NCBI GenBank assembly: GCA_024642205.1
Contig: JAHEBQ010000043.1
Coordinates: 1-53,688 of the forward strand
Direction: 5' to 3'
Length of the DNA: 53,688 nucleotides
DNA from: Planctomycetaceae bacterium
GTDB taxonomy: Bacteria > Planctomycetota > Planctomycetia > Pirellulales > Pirellulaceae
Below are positions 26,016 through 35,879 of this stretch, piece by piece. The notes beneath the pieces are model-generated. The model saw nothing but the letters and a program-made list of their open reading frames with translations, did no database searches and was not told the origin of the DNA. Position 1 is the stretch's first letter, and each line of letters opens with the position of its first letter. The position numbers and the translations under genes were made by a program.

Positions 26016-27263
26016 TCAAATTTCCACGTTGGCGGCCACGGACTTTTGAATTCGCTCGATCGCTGTCTCAGTGTTTTCAAGGCTGTTGAAAGCACTTAGC
26101 CGGAAATAGCCCTCCCCTGCCGCGCCAAATCCGCTGCCGGGTGTTCCAACAATGTGCGATTGCTCAAGTAGTTGATCAAAAAAATCCCAGCTGGAAGTTT
26201 CACCAGGGGTCTTGAGCCAGACGTAGGGAGCATTCACGCCACCGAAAACCTGGAATCCGGCGGCGGTCAATCCTTCGCGAAGCAGTCTTGCGTTGTTCAT
26301 GTAAAACGCAATCAACTGGGCAATCTGCTGCTTTCCCTCATCGGAATAGGCGGCTGCTGCACCCCGCTGGACCGGATACGAAACTCCGTTGAATTTAGTG
26401 CAATGTCGTCGATTCCAAAGCGCATGAATGGGCTGGACTCGACCATCTTTGGTTGTTCCGCTGAGCGACTTGGGAATCACCGTAAAGGCACACCTCGTTC
26501 CAGTGAAACCCGCCGTTTTGCTGAAACTGCGAAGCTCAATCGCCACGTCTCGTGCCCCTTCGATTTCGAAGATGGAACGTGGCACGTTGTCTTCGGAAAT
26601 AAAGGCTTCGTAGGCCGCATCGTAGAAAATGATCGATTGATGTTCCTTTGCGTATGACACCCACTTTTCCAGCATCTCATGTGATGTAACGGTGCCTGTC
26701 GGGTTGTTGGGATAACAAAGGTAAATCAAATCGACATGTTCGCTGGGAATGGCCGGCTCAAAGTTTGTCTCGGCGGTCACCGGCATATAGACCAGCCTGC
26801 CGTAACGGCCCTGTTCGTTCGCCGTTCCCGTGTGTCCTGCCATCACGTTGGTGTCGACGTAAACGGGGTACACCGGATCGAGTACCGCGATCACGTTGTC
26901 GTCACCAAAGATGTCGAGCAGGTTGCCAGAGTCACATTTGGAACCGTCGGAAACAAAGATCTCGTCAGCGCTGATGTCAATTCCCCGGTCTTGATAATCA
27001 TTACGAGCGATGGCGTCGCGGAGAAAACCGTATCCCTGCTCAGGACCATAGCCACGAAACGTTTCCTTGACCGCCATCTCGTCAACGGCGTCGTGCATGG
27101 CTTTTACAACTGCCTGGCACAATGGCTGGGTGACATCGCCGATCCCCATCTTGATAACGGCGGCATCCGGATGAATTTCGCAAAACGCGTTAACACGCCG
27201 GGCGATTTCCGGAAACAGGTAACCTGCCTGAAGTTTCAAATAGTTTTCGTTGATACGTGCCAT
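26016..27263 (-). CDS. dapL: LL-diaminopimelate aminotransferase
   Basis: About 415 residues from ATG 27263 ([20 protein letters not shown]); the open frame extends 13 codons further without need. DapL converts tetrahydrodipicolinate directly to LL-diaminopimelate with glutamate as amino donor, bypassing the succinylase or acetylase steps of lysine and peptidoglycan-precursor synthesis. Features are the family start, [55 protein letters not shown] and the PLP lysine motif [13 protein letters not shown], then GTPGSGFG and the Arg in GYFRLSAF. DapL is typical of Planctomycetota, Chlamydiae and plants. It is a single gene here; the CPBP gene upstream is on the same strand. Confidence 0.97.
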   Translation of the reverse strand: MARINENYLKLQAGYLFPEIARRVNAFCEIHPDAAVIKMGIGDVTQPLCQAVVKAMHDAVDEMAVKETFRGYGPEQGYGFLRDAIARNDYQDRGIDISADEIFVSDGSKCDSGNLLDIFGDDNVIAVLDPVYPVYVDTNVMAGHTGTANEQGRYGRLVYMPVTAETNFEPAIPSEHVDLIYLCYPNNPTGTVTSHEMLEKWVSYAKEHQSIIFYDAAYEAFISEDNVPRSIFEIEGARDVAIELRSFSKTAGFTGTRCAFTVIPKSLSGTTKDGRVQPIHALWNRRHCTKFNGVSYPVQRGAAAAYSDEGKQQIAQLIAFYMNNARLLREGLTAAGFQVFGGVNAPYVWLKTPGETSSWDFFDQLLEQSHIVGTPGSGFGAAGEGYFRLSAFNSLENTETAIERIQKSVAANVEI

Positions 27264-27357
27264 CGAGTTTCTTTTCCGAGTCTGAGTTGGAGGTGTCGCC
27301 AATCGTCGCCAGCATTTTACAAGGTTTTTCGGCTGTTCGAATTCGACACCTTCATGA

Positions 27358-28914
27358 TCACAAAATTAACAGCGAGACACAAGTGATCACCGTGTTATGA
27401 ATGCCATGCATGACGATGCAACTGAACAGGGATCCTCGCCATTCGCGGGCCAGCGAAAAACCAATTGCCAGGGTCGCCAGAACCGGAATTCCAAAAATTC
27501 CCTGGGGGTGGATCGAGGCAAAAATCAGTCCATTGACGATTGCCGCAAAACCGATGCTGGCCCAACGCTGCCAGCCCGCACTGCAGTCTCGCAAGTGCCG
27601 ATAGAGCACGCCTCGGAACATGGTCTCTTCAACGATGGGCGCGGCAACGCACGCAGTCAAAAATACCAGAAGGATCATCATCCATCCTCCCGACGCAATG
27701 TAGTCTTGAACGGGATGCGTCGGCGCGAACTGACGGGCGAATTCATGGGGTTCTTGAAAGCCCGCGACAATGGAGGTCAAAATCGAAAGTAGAATCACAC
27801 CTGGAACCAGGAACGGGAGCGTCGCCAGGTAGGTCGGTATCGCGGACGCGGCATCCAAGGCTGGGTTCTCCGATGTCCACCCGATATCGCGCCGGACTTG
27901 AGCAAAAGGGATCCCCCGGATGATTGGCCAGCCGATTGTGATCAATGAACCAAAAAAGATAAACGGCTGAATCAGCATTCCCAGTTGGGGATCTTCCACT
28001 CCGACCAATCCCAGCAGAATCGAAATTCCAAAAAACAACGCCATCCAGATTGCAAACGTTTCGATGTAAATGTTGTGATCGTAGGCTCGAGTTTGGAATC
28101 CCGGTCTTAACTTTCGGTTGATTAACAAGACGACAAACAGGACGGCCAGAGCGAGACCGATCAGGCCGAAGATAATTCCGGCGATCACCCCGAGACCTCC
28201 GGCCAGGAGAATTGTCGTCGCTTCCGAGACCTCCTTTTGCCGCTCGACCTGGTTGGGGGAGCCAGGGGGAAGAAACGCCAGCCTGCCCAGCCACTGAAGG
28301 CGGCTCTCGACCAGTTCACGGTCTTCTAACGGAATCCCCTGCGGGTCCAGAACGCCGCTCTCGTACTGTCGGTTCAGGTTTTCGATTATCGTTCGAAGTC
28401 GCCGCTGATCATCCGTCAACTCAAGATCCGAATCGACCACGGACTGGTCGAGTGTTTCGAGGTAGTCCAGGGCGACCGCAGGTCCTTCAATTTCACTCAG
28501 CAGTATCGCATAACACAGTCGCTGCTCGTAGGAACCCGTATCAAGTTCGGCGGGTACCGTTTCAACGCTCTCGGGAATCGGCTGGCCTTGCGACTCCAAA
28601 AAGCGTCTTTGACCCACCAGGGCTTTGCCCTGAAACTGAATCTGAACCAGATCAGTTGAGCTCGCGTTGCCTCCGACTGAAGGCTCAGTGAAGATCTGCG
28701 AATATCCCACCATCGAAAACAACAACCCGGAAATCGCAATCACGAAGCCCCACGACAGGTATCCCGATGGCGAGAGCCGATACGGCTGGATCTTGATCAA
28801 TTCCGCGACAACGATGTCGGACATGTCAGATTCGTTCGCGGCGGGAGCGGCATATTGAGGTAGCAGGACGTGCGGATCATCGTTGGGCGGTGGAGAGGGG
28901 TTAGGGGGAAACAC
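27358..28914 (-). CDS. CPBP family intramembrane glutamic endopeptidase
   Basis: 518 residues, GTG 28914 with AAGGA six bases upstream. A Pro-rich cytosolic N-terminus is followed by a helix (about 50-75), then an extracytoplasmic or soluble domain (about 80-225) with [17 protein letters not shown] and [14 protein letters not shown], which looks helical. The C-terminal half has about eight membrane helices and the CPBP/Abi motifs: [14 protein letters not shown] (catalytic EExxxR), FASIHPQG and VMHGIHNT with the conserved His. The family includes CAAX prenyl proteases and bacteriocin-immunity or regulatory proteases. The long N-terminal domain is larger than the usual 200-300 residue members. 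Substrate unknown. Confidence 0.9.
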   Translation of the reverse strand: MFPPNPSPPPNDDPHVLLPQYAAPAANESDMSDIVVAELIKIQPYRLSPSGYLSWGFVIAISGLLFSMVGYSQIFTEPSVGGNASSTDLVQIQFQGKALVGQRRFLESQGQPIPESVETVPAELDTGSYEQRLCYAILLSEIEGPAVALDYLETLDQSVVDSDLELTDDQRRLRTIIENLNRQYESGVLDPQGIPLEDRELVESRLQWLGRLAFLPPGSPNQVERQKEVSEATTILLAGGLGVIAGIIFGLIGLALAVLFVVLLINRKLRPGFQTRAYDHNIYIETFAIWMALFFGISILLGLVGVEDPQLGMLIQPFIFFGSLITIGWPIIRGIPFAQVRRDIGWTSENPALDAASAIPTYLATLPFLVPGVILLSILTSIVAGFQEPHEFARQFAPTHPVQDYIASGGWMMILLVFLTACVAAPIVEETMFRGVLYRHLRDCSAGWQRWASIGFAAIVNGLIFASIHPQGIFGIPVLATLAIGFSLAREWRGSLFSCIVMHGIHNTVITCVSLLIL

Positions 28915-29119
28915 AATTTTCCTTTTGAGAATTCAAAATGGCGACAGTCCGAAATGCTGATCCGTCATAAATTGTATGACATGTGTCGGAACTTCCTATC
29001 TTGTCATATTCGGTTGGATATTGGGCCCTTCGGGATCGGATGTGTGAATTCAATTGCAAATGTTGGCCCTTGAGTGTTCCAGGCTACGGTATCATTCCAA
29101 AAAGGCAGGATAGGGATTG

Positions 29120-29824
29120 CTAACTCAGAGTTCGTCGCTGCTTGATCAATTTTCTGGCTGATTGGAAAACATCATCCAACATCGGTTCGGTTAATCGGCC
29201 CGTGAAGGTGTTTTGCTGGCTGGGATGGTAACTTCCCAACAGCCAACGGTGGTTATTCAGTTTAACCGCTGCACCGTGGAAAAACCCGGGGCTCGTCGCG
29301 AGTGGCCCCAGCCAGCCTAGTTCGATAACCTCCCGCACGGTTGCCTTCCAGGCCAGGGCTCCGAGCGCCAATACGACGATTGGGTTGCAGAGTTGCAACG
29401 TTTCAGAAAAAAAAGGACGGCAATTGGACAGTTCTTCGCGAGTCGGTTTGTTGTCAGGCGGCGCGCAGCGGCAGATGTTCGTGACCGTCGTGTCAATCAA
29501 TTCAAGTCCGTCTCGACGGGATTCGGACTTGGGCTGGTTGGCGAATCCGGCGCGGTGGAGGGCCCGGTAAAGCCAGTCACCACTGCGATCCCCCGTAAAC
29601 ATTCTCCCGGTCCGGTTAGCGCCGTGAGCCCCGGGAGCCAGTCCAACCACCAACAACCCGACGTCGGGAGCACCCAGGTTGGGTACGGGTCTGCCCCAGT
29701 ATTTTTCATGCCGATACGCTTTGCGTTTGACGGCCGCGACCGTTCGGCAGTGCTCAATCAGACGCGGGCAGTGCCGACACCGTTTGACTTGAGCAGCAAG
29801 TTGATTCCAGCGCGCTTTGCTCAA
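29120..29824 (-). CDS. family 5 uracil-DNA glycosylase (UdgB)
   Basis: 234 residues. An in-frame TAA lies directly upstream of TTG 29824, which is therefore the only reasonable start, because residues 13-20 (VKRCRHCP) already belong to the domain. UDGb enzymes excise uracil and some other deaminated bases and carry a 4Fe-4S cluster. Seen: [11 protein letters not shown] (cluster Cys), motif [36 protein letters not shown] (cluster Cys and substrate loop) and motif [15 protein letters not shown]. The DNA-intercalating and catalytic residues match the family rather than UDG family 4. It follows an Sm_multidrug-type gene by 10 bases and is probably transcribed with it. Confidence 0.92.
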   Translation of the reverse strand: MSKARWNQLAAQVKRCRHCPRLIEHCRTVAAVKRKAYRHEKYWGRPVPNLGAPDVGLLVVGLAPGAHGANRTGRMFTGDRSGDWLYRALHRAGFANQPKSESRRDGLELIDTTVTNICRCAPPDNKPTREELSNCRPFFSETLQLCNPIVVLALGALAWKATVREVIELGWLGPLATSPGFFHGAAVKLNNHRWLLGSYHPSQQNTFTGRLTEPMLDDVFQSARKLIKQRRTLS

Positions 29825-29834
29825 TTACATCAGC

Positions 29835-30689
29835 CTAGAGATGAGTGACTTCGGAAGATGCGGACTTCTCCGGGGTTCCATGGGAAGACCTGGATTCGGC
29901 AGATGCGGTCCACTGCCTGCGATTCAATTCTTCCTGGGCGAGATGTTCGTTCTTGATCTGTCGAAATTTTCGTTCAAACAGAAATAATGCAATGATCATC
30001 GCCGCGACCCCCGTGATCCGCAGCGTCCAGCTGTCATTCTTGACGTATCGCGAAATCTGTTCGGAAAACAAGAGCATCAATCCATTGCCAAGAATACTCC
30101 CAAGTAGAATTGCCACAACCACGCGCAAACGCTTCATTCCCAGCAACCGACCAAAAATCGAACCACCGACACTTCCGGTGGTCGACGTGGGAAAGATCAC
30201 GAAACAAACCAGACCCAAGAACGCGGTACGACGAATCCAGGGTTGTTTGCGCAAAATAAACTGGCCGTCAGAAACGATGTCCCTGATTCGAGGTCCAATC
30301 CATGGAATTCGAAAAACGATTCCCATGTGAAAGGCTACAAACATTGCGACAATCGTGTCGAGATACGTCAGCATTACGAACAGGTTCTGCGCATCGAGGT
30401 ATTTGACAAACCAGGCCGCATCGGGATTGGGTTCGTCTTTTCCAATCAGGATGATGAATCGGCCGAGGATAAAAAATGCGGTCGCTGCGGCTGCCACATA
30501 GCTGTAAACCACATCAGCGCCCTGAAAGAGGTAAACCAGGCCAAGGATTCCCGCGGTAATGACGACCGGTCCGACAAGTGCCAACCACCAGGCGATCGGG
30601 TGATCGTGACGGTAAATCTCCTCAAAGTCTTCGTCATCATGATGGTCGAAGGGGTGGTCGCTCAATTTTTCAGACTCAACTTTTTTCAC
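29835..30689 (-). CDS. small multi-drug export-type membrane protein (Sm_multidrug_ex family)
   Basis: 284 residues from GTG 30689. The N-terminus is acidic and His-rich (DHPFDHHDDEDFEE), then about five hydrophobic segments appear, with the family's conserved core AFLGLVCFVIFPTSTTGSVG then FGRLLGMKRLRVVVAILLGSIL, and a basic Gln/Glu-rich tail. The Pfam family was named from a small multidrug export annotation, but its real transport role is uncertain. The His-rich N-terminus could bind metal (inference). It is directly upstream of udgB on the same strand. Confidence 0.7.
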   Translation of the reverse strand: MKKVESEKLSDHPFDHHDDEDFEEIYRHDHPIAWWLALVGPVVITAGILGLVYLFQGADVVYSYVAAAATAFFILGRFIILIGKDEPNPDAAWFVKYLDAQNLFVMLTYLDTIVAMFVAFHMGIVFRIPWIGPRIRDIVSDGQFILRKQPWIRRTAFLGLVCFVIFPTSTTGSVGGSIFGRLLGMKRLRVVVAILLGSILGNGLMLLFSEQISRYVKNDSWTLRITGVAAMIIALFLFERKFRQIKNEHLAQEELNRRQWTASAESRSSHGTPEKSASSEVTHL

Positions 30690-30897
30690 CGATGTTTCCC
30701 TCAGCCTCTCAAATTTCCCATCGTCTCGTGAAAGTGCTAACTGCGATGGCTACCTGGATTGCCAAAGCACGCCGTATTCGAGGTCGGTGTGGGAACGCTT
30801 GGGCAGATTACTGCAATTTATCTACTCTCGATAACCCGAATGTTCGATACAAAGCTTACCCTATTCGACTCGTTTTTTGTACTTGCCGGGCACCACG

Positions 30898-31743
30898 ATG
30901 AAACCAGATCGACGTAGCGTTTTAAGACAATTGGGATACCTTGGAATCGGCTGTTGCCTGGGTAGTGGTTGTCGTACGGCACCCGTTACCGGTCGACCAC
31001 AACTCTTGGTAATGTCGGAAGCTCAAGAGATTTTACTCGGCGCGCAAGCGTTTCAGGAGACGCTCGTCGACGAAGCCCCCTCCCAGAATACCCGATTATC
31101 GAGTTTGGTGAACCGCGTTGGCCAACGAATTGCCAGCGTTGCCGATCGAGACGATTATCAATGGGAGTTTCGGCTTTTTGCCAACCCAACCCAAAACGCT
31201 TTTTGTCTGCCGGGCGGAAAAGTAGCGATTTACGACGGAATTCTGTCGGTCTGCGAAGACGAAGCAGGTTTGGCCGTCGTCATGTCCCATGAAATTGCCC
31301 ATGCCCTCGCTCGACACGGTGGTGAGCGAATCAGCCAGAATATGGCGGTCGACCGAGCCAGACAAATCGCCGAGAGATTTGCCGGATCCTACGCCCCGGA
31401 AAATAAAGAGATTTTGATGCGGGCATATGGAGTTGGTTCGAAATACGGGGTTCTGTTGCCCTACAGCCGGAAACAGGAATCCGAGGCGGACCACATCGGT
31501 CTGACATTGATGGCCCAAGCGGGATATGATCCCAACGTTGCTCCAGGTTTTTGGACTCGATTTGGAAGCCAGAAACAAGGTGGGGAATTGCCAGAGTTCA
31601 TGTCAACCCACCCGGCCGACAGCCGGCGAGCACATGACTTGACGGCTTTGAAAGACGAAGCGAATTTGATGTACGCAAACGCGTCCACGCAATATGGACG
31701 TGGCGAATCTGTGCTGGATCAGCGACCCGTCGTTTCAACTTGA
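30898..31743 (+). CDS. M48 family metalloprotease, lipoprotein
   Basis: About 281 residues from ATG 30898; a TTG at 30877 would add seven. The N-terminus is MKPDRRSVLRQLGYLGIGCCLGSGC, with a lipobox-like LGSGC at Cys25 (a second pair CC at 19-20), so the protein is probably a lipoprotein; the RR may suggest Tat-type export. The peptidase M48 domain has VMSHEIAHALARHGGE with the zinc motif HExxH at 131-135 and the third ligand in RKQESEADHIGLTLM. This is the BepA/LoiP-like class that trims misfolded outer-membrane proteins. The PGGKVAIYDGIL segment is typical of the family. It is a single gene. Confidence 0.93.
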   Translation: MKPDRRSVLRQLGYLGIGCCLGSGCRTAPVTGRPQLLVMSEAQEILLGAQAFQETLVDEAPSQNTRLSSLVNRVGQRIASVADRDDYQWEFRLFANPTQNAFCLPGGKVAIYDGILSVCEDEAGLAVVMSHEIAHALARHGGERISQNMAVDRARQIAERFAGSYAPENKEILMRAYGVGSKYGVLLPYSRKQESEADHIGLTLMAQAGYDPNVAPGFWTRFGSQKQGGELPEFMSTHPADSRRAHDLTALKDEANLMYANASTQYGRGESVLDQRPVVST

Positions 31744-31971
31744 GGCCCGGGAGATCAGGAGCGCCAGGCGAGCTAAACCTGGAGGGGACTGCCATGTCCA
31801 TCAACGGGTTGCTTGCATCGGAAACTGGACAGCGATTCTTGAATTCGGTCTGCTGCCAAAGGCGCGACGAATGTGAGGAATCGAACTGTCACCTTCGCGC
31901 TCAAGAATTGCGAACGGCCCACGATCGGCGATGTGGAATCGTATGACGGAGAAGTGCTTTAGAACGCTGAA

Positions 31972-32613
31972 TCAGAGCGCTGCATTATCCCAGACTTTCC
32001 ACCAGGCCTTTTTCTCGTGGGCTGGTTTCACCGTGAATCCCCAAGGTCGTCCATTGGTACCGATGCTGCCTTCCATTTTGGCGTAAGTGAACGTCGCCCT
32101 CGCGATCTTGGCATCCGTCATATCCGCCTTGCGCAAATCAGCTTGCGTGAAATCGGCCGTGGTCAAATCGGCCCCAAACAAATTGGCGTTAACCAAAATC
32201 GCATGGTCGAATTTGCTACGGGCTTCGGCAAAAAAGAAATCGGCGTCACTGAAATTTCCCCTGGATAAATCCGCACCGTTTATTTTACTGTGGCGAAAAA
32301 GAGTTCCGACAGCCATGCAGCGTGATAGGTTGGCGACATCCAGAACGCTGTCCGAGAAATCTGCTTTGGTGAGAGTTGAGTCAGACAAATCGGCTCTTCG
32401 CAGGACGCAGTTGTCGATTTTGGAGAAAGACAGATTTGCTCCAGAAAAATCCGAATCGCATAGGTTACAGCCGGTAAACTTACATCCCGAAAGATCCTGA
32501 CCGGAAAAATCTGCACCCGTCAAATCGTGACCCGATAGCACACAGCCACGAATCGATTCGTTCTTGGCCTTCAAGAGGACTTTTCCAGAGGTCTTGTGCT
32601 TAATCTGTACCAT
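31972..32613 (-). CDS. pentapeptide-repeat protein
   Basis: About 213 residues; ATG 32613 has GGAG six bases upstream (ATG 32619 is two codons earlier). Tandem A(D/N)LxX pentapeptides fill residues 30-170: LTGADFSGQDLSGCKFTGCN, FSKIDNCVLRRADLSDSTLT, LDVANLSRCM, HSKINGADLSRGNFSDADFF, then VNANLFGADLTTADFTQADL. These fold into a right-handed quadrilateral beta-helix. Some family members mimic DNA and protect gyrase; most have no known function. The C-terminus (PWGFTVKPAHEKKAWWKVW) is outside the repeat. No neighbouring gene points to a role. Confidence 0.9.
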   Translation of the reverse strand: MVQIKHKTSGKVLLKAKNESIRGCVLSGHDLTGADFSGQDLSGCKFTGCNLCDSDFSGANLSFSKIDNCVLRRADLSDSTLTKADFSDSVLDVANLSRCMAVGTLFRHSKINGADLSRGNFSDADFFFAEARSKFDHAILVNANLFGADLTTADFTQADLRKADMTDAKIARATFTYAKMEGSIGTNGRPWGFTVKPAHEKKAWWKVWDNAAL

Positions 32614-32625
32614 CAACATCTCCAA

Positions 32626-33079
32626 GGGTCAAAGATAGGTCGATCTTACGCGAGATTGCACGTTGACCCTGCAACCCTGTTACGTCGTCTCGTCAGGCAT
32701 TTGAAGATGGTTGCGAAACGCAAATCCCATCCATCATTTGTCACGTATCTTCACTGTTAATAAACAACCATTTGCCCCTATGAGTTTCGTATAACCCAAT
32801 GGGATCTTAGGATTATTCTTTTTGCCTCAGATTCCTGCTCATCAATTATCAAACTACTTTGATCCCAAAGCAAGCAAATTGTCAGATTGTGACCAACTGG
32901 TGGACTCTAAAGGCCGCGTGCCTTCCCTTGTTGCCCGCCGGGCCTCGGGAAAAGCGACCCATTCTTCCTAACCGGGCAATTGAGACGATTCGCTTGCGTT
33001 CATTCGCGTCAACTCCCCAAGTAGGTCTCTGTTCACTTCCGAGCCAGCGTATGCCGGAATACAACCTGAGCAGACGGGT
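32626..33079. other. intergenic region, nothing recognised
   Basis: About 450 bases between a pentapeptide-repeat gene (minus) and the end of an exported-protein gene (minus). It is relatively AT-rich around 32750-32870. Short frames (for example 32859-33158, which overlaps the next gene's end on the other strand) show no protein features. The pentapeptide gene's promoter should lie in its first 150 bases; I cannot point to a -35/-10 pair. Confidence 0.45.
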
Positions 33080-33988
33080 TCAAGGCGACTCGTTGTCGCT
33101 ATTTTGTTTTTTGTTGGCGTCTTTTGTTGCCGGTACCTTGTTGATTGCTTCTTCGTAAGCGGCTTTGGCAATTTTCGGCAGACCAAGGATCGGTTGTTTG
33201 TTCAGGCCCCGGTATTCTTCGAGTTGGACAGGTTCAAACTGGATCCAATTCTGTTTTGCCATCGCAATCCGCGAACGATCATTGTCCGAGAGTTGATTGA
33301 TCACGACATGCGTGGATTTTGCGCTGAAGGCCTGTCGGAACAAGCTGTTTTGTTTGACCGAAATCTGGACTTCCGTCGGGATCCAACCAAGCCGTTTGAT
33401 TGATTGGTTTAACTTCATCCGGGCGAACGGTGGAATTTTGGTTGGATCGGAGGCGATCAGCATGGTGAAATGATCGAGAAAGTTATTGTACTGTGAGATG
33501 ATCGAAACATCCTTCGGTTGACTTCCCCGGTAACGGTATTCGATCTGAGGACTCGAAAGCGTGACCCAATTGGTTGACCAGTCAATGTCTTCATCGAATG
33601 AGTCGTCGACCAGAAAGCTCGAACGTTGATCTTGTGCCGTTTCTCGCCGGACGCCATCAACAATTTTCAAGAGTTGCAGATCCGGTATTTCGATTCGAAT
33701 TTTCCGTTGTGTATCGAGCAGGACAATCGTGCGACTTCGCGTGTCGAAAATGACTATTTCAAGCGGCTTGGGTTGTGCGTCGTTGGAAAGCTGGAAGTCG
33801 TAAACCAGTCCCTGGGAAAATAGCGTGGTGTTTTGCGACACAGGCAGGTTCGATTCAGAGGTGTAAACCTGCGATTCAATTCTGAATTCCTGTCCATTGG
33901 CGCATCTCAGGGTCGGCAATGGAACCAGCCCCAGTCCGGTGATGCTCAAGATGCTTAAAACCAGTCTAGCTGCTCGCCGGTTGTTCAT
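33080..33988 (-). CDS. exported protein of unknown function
   Basis: About 302 residues from ATG 33988 (MNNRRAARLVLSILSITGLG). A signal peptide ends near the sequence CANGQEFRIES. The mature part is mostly beta with segments SQVYTSESNLPVSQNTTLFS, PLEIVIFDTRSRTIVLLD, RIEIPDLQLLKIVDGVRRE and FLDHFTMLIASDPTK. This layout (signal peptide, then a domain reporting on a value expressed in a string) recalls DUF-type planctomycete exported proteins, but I cannot name the family. Its Lys/Asn/Asp-rich tail is probably disordered. Upstream on this strand is a 394-base gap to the lpd stop, with a terminator, so it is its own unit. Confidence 0.6.
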   Translation of the reverse strand: MNNRRAARLVLSILSITGLGLVPLPTLRCANGQEFRIESQVYTSESNLPVSQNTTLFSQGLVYDFQLSNDAQPKPLEIVIFDTRSRTIVLLDTQRKIRIEIPDLQLLKIVDGVRRETAQDQRSSFLVDDSFDEDIDWSTNWVTLSSPQIEYRYRGSQPKDVSIISQYNNFLDHFTMLIASDPTKIPPFARMKLNQSIKRLGWIPTEVQISVKQNSLFRQAFSAKSTHVVINQLSDNDRSRIAMAKQNWIQFEPVQLEEYRGLNKQPILGLPKIAKAAYEEAINKVPATKDANKKQNSDNESP

Positions 33989-34351
33989 CGAACTCTCGCC
34001 TTGGGTGATTTGAATGATTCGGCGAAGAGTAGAAAAACAAGTCACGTACGTCCAGATGACAACATGCTAGCACGCAAGAGACTGCAAACAGTGATGGCGT
34101 TCAGAGACTCGCGGCATGGGGTGGCGCGGCGTTACTTTCCGGTCCTTCGCGGCCAGCCGAACATTGTTTCCGTCTCCCCGTGGCGGGTCGGGAACCGGGC
34201 TCTCAGAAACGAGTTTTTGCCAACCATGATTCGGCGGGGAGTTGGAATACCCTGAAAACTGCCGAGACAATTCGAGTCGATTTCTTGGTTCGAAGGATCG
34301 GAAAATCACCGGTTCAGATTGCCGCGTTGCTGCCAGATTCCACATAATCTG
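33989..34351. other. intergenic region downstream of lpd, nothing recognised
   Basis: About 360 bases between the terminator after lpd and the start of an exported-protein gene, whose promoter should lie near 33990-34070. Frames on both strands (84 and 112 codons) have no recognisable domains and look like chance frames. Confidence 0.45.
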
Positions 34352-34382
34352 AAAAATCCCCGGCCTTGCGACATGCCAGGAT
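34352..34382 (-). terminator. intrinsic terminator after lpd
   Basis: Directly after the lpd stop (34383-34385) the minus strand reads CCTGGC, a ten-base loop, GCCGGG, then GATTTTT. The stem has six pairs (one G-U), followed by five T. This matches a short rho-independent terminator ending the lpd transcript. Confidence 0.6.
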
Positions 34383-35765
34383 TCAGGTGTGAATCGCGCG
34401 GCCATCCACGGCGAGCGCGGCCTCCTGCATGATTTCGGAAAGCGTCGGATGCGCGTGGCAGCAGCGGGCTAGGTCTTCACTGGACGCTCCAAAATTCATG
34501 GCAACCGCCGCTTCTGCGATCAGGTCGCCTGCTCTCGCACCAATCGCATGGACGCCGAGAATTCGATCAGTTTTGGCGTCGGCAAGGATTTTGATCTTAC
34601 CATCGACATCACCCAGCGCGCGGGCTCGCCCGTTGGCTCCATAGGGGCAGGATCCTTTGCGATACTCGATCTCCGACTGTTTCAGTTGTTCTTCCGTTTT
34701 GCCAACCATTGCGATTTCAGGGTGGGTATAAACGATCGCTGGAATCGCATCGTAGTTGACATGGCCGGCTCCGGTCACGATTCTCTCAACGCAGGCGACG
34801 CCTTCCTCGGAAGCTTTGTGAGCCAGCATTGCCCCACCAATACAATCGCCAATTGCAAAAATCCCCGGGACTGAAGTTTGAAGATGGCTATCAACTTCCA
34901 CGAACCCATGTTTGTCAACTTTGACCCCCGCATGTTCCAGGCCGATGTTTTTCGTATTGGGTGAACGACCGGCAGAAACAAGGACCCGATCACATTGGAT
35001 TGGATCAGCGCCTTTGCATTTGACCTCGCAAACCCGACCGTTACGGGTAGCGCTTGTGACCCACATGCTCGTGTGGAATTCAAGTCCCTGCTTTTCCATC
35101 GTTCGTTTTGCGATCTGGGCTATTTCCCGATCCAGACCTGGCAGCACATGATCCATGCCTTCGAGAATGATCACTTTCGATCCCAAACGGCTCCAAACAG
35201 AACCCAATTCCAAACCGATGTAGCCGCCGCCGATGACGACGAGAGTTTTGGGAACATTCGGGTAACTCAATGCGCTGGTACTGTCTCCGATCATTTCGCC
35301 ATCGAAGTCGATACCGGGTAATCGCAGGGGGACGCTTCCGGTGGCCAGGATAATGTGACTGGAAGTCAACGTATCACCTGTGGAAACCGTGACCTGGCCA
35401 TTTCCGGCCAGTGTGCCTCGCCCCACATACGTGGTGACTTTGTTGCGCTTCAGCAGCATGTTGATGCCGCCGGTCAACGTGTCAACGATTTTCGATTTCC
35501 GCTTCATCATCGCTGCCAGATCGACGGTCAGTTTGGTCGCCGTGATTCCGTGGTCGATCATGTGGTCGCGGGCTTCGACCAGCAAATGGCTTGATTCAAG
35601 TAACGCTTTGCTGGGGATGCATCCGACGCGCAGACAGGTTCCTCCGAATTGAGGATGTTCGTCGATGACAGCAGTCTTGAGTCCGAGTTGGGCACCGCGA
35701 ATGGCGGCGACATACCCACCCGGTCCACCGCCAATGATTACGAGATCGAAATTTTGATCAGCCAT
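34383..35765 (-). CDS. lpdA: dihydrolipoyl dehydrogenase (E3)
   Basis: 460 residues, ATG 35765. E3 reoxidises the dihydrolipoyl groups of the 2-oxoglutarate (and pyruvate) dehydrogenase complexes, using FAD and NAD. Seen: FAD motif VIIGGGPGGYVAAIRGAQLG, redox disulfide GGTCLRVGCIPSKALLESS, NAD motif VVIGGGYIGLELGSVWSRLG, FAIGDCIGGAMLAHKASEEG, and the C-terminal active-site pair in RCCHAHPTLSEIMQEAA (His-x4-Glu). It is the third gene of an E1-E2-E3 set on the same strand, but a strong terminator lies in the 114-base gap before it, so it may also have its own promoter, which fits a subunit shared by several complexes. Confidence 0.97.
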   Translation of the reverse strand: MADQNFDLVIIGGGPGGYVAAIRGAQLGLKTAVIDEHPQFGGTCLRVGCIPSKALLESSHLLVEARDHMIDHGITATKLTVDLAAMMKRKSKIVDTLTGGINMLLKRNKVTTYVGRGTLAGNGQVTVSTGDTLTSSHIILATGSVPLRLPGIDFDGEMIGDSTSALSYPNVPKTLVVIGGGYIGLELGSVWSRLGSKVIILEGMDHVLPGLDREIAQIAKRTMEKQGLEFHTSMWVTSATRNGRVCEVKCKGADPIQCDRVLVSAGRSPNTKNIGLEHAGVKVDKHGFVEVDSHLQTSVPGIFAIGDCIGGAMLAHKASEEGVACVERIVTGAGHVNYDAIPAIVYTHPEIAMVGKTEEQLKQSEIEYRKGSCPYGANGRARALGDVDGKIKILADAKTDRILGVHAIGARAGDLIAEAAVAMNFGASSEDLARCCHAHPTLSEIMQEAALAVDGRAIHT

Positions 35766-35809
35766 GATTCAACAGTTTAAGTTCGAAAATTGTGTCTTGT
35801 GAGTGTGCA

Positions 35810-35840
35810 AAAAATAAGCAGGTCCGACATGGGACCTGCG
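35810..35840 (-). terminator. strong intrinsic terminator between odhB and lpdA
   Basis: On the minus strand GCAGGTCC, loop CATGTC, GGACCTGC: an 8-bp perfect stem followed by TTATTTTTT. It starts 40 bases after the odhB stop and ends 45 bases before the lpdA start. It is the clearest rho-independent terminator in the window. Confidence 0.85.
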
Positions 35841-35879
35841 CGAAATTGTCAACGTTTCGTTTGGATTTGAACAGCCGGC

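Noticed and set aside
31744..31971. Short frame with several Cys after the M48 gene
   Set aside because: Cys spacing has no ribbon pattern and no supported start; likely chance.
33989..34351. Frames of 84 and 112 codons downstream of lpd
   Set aside because: They overlap on opposite strands and lie in a gap after a terminator; no domain or start context.
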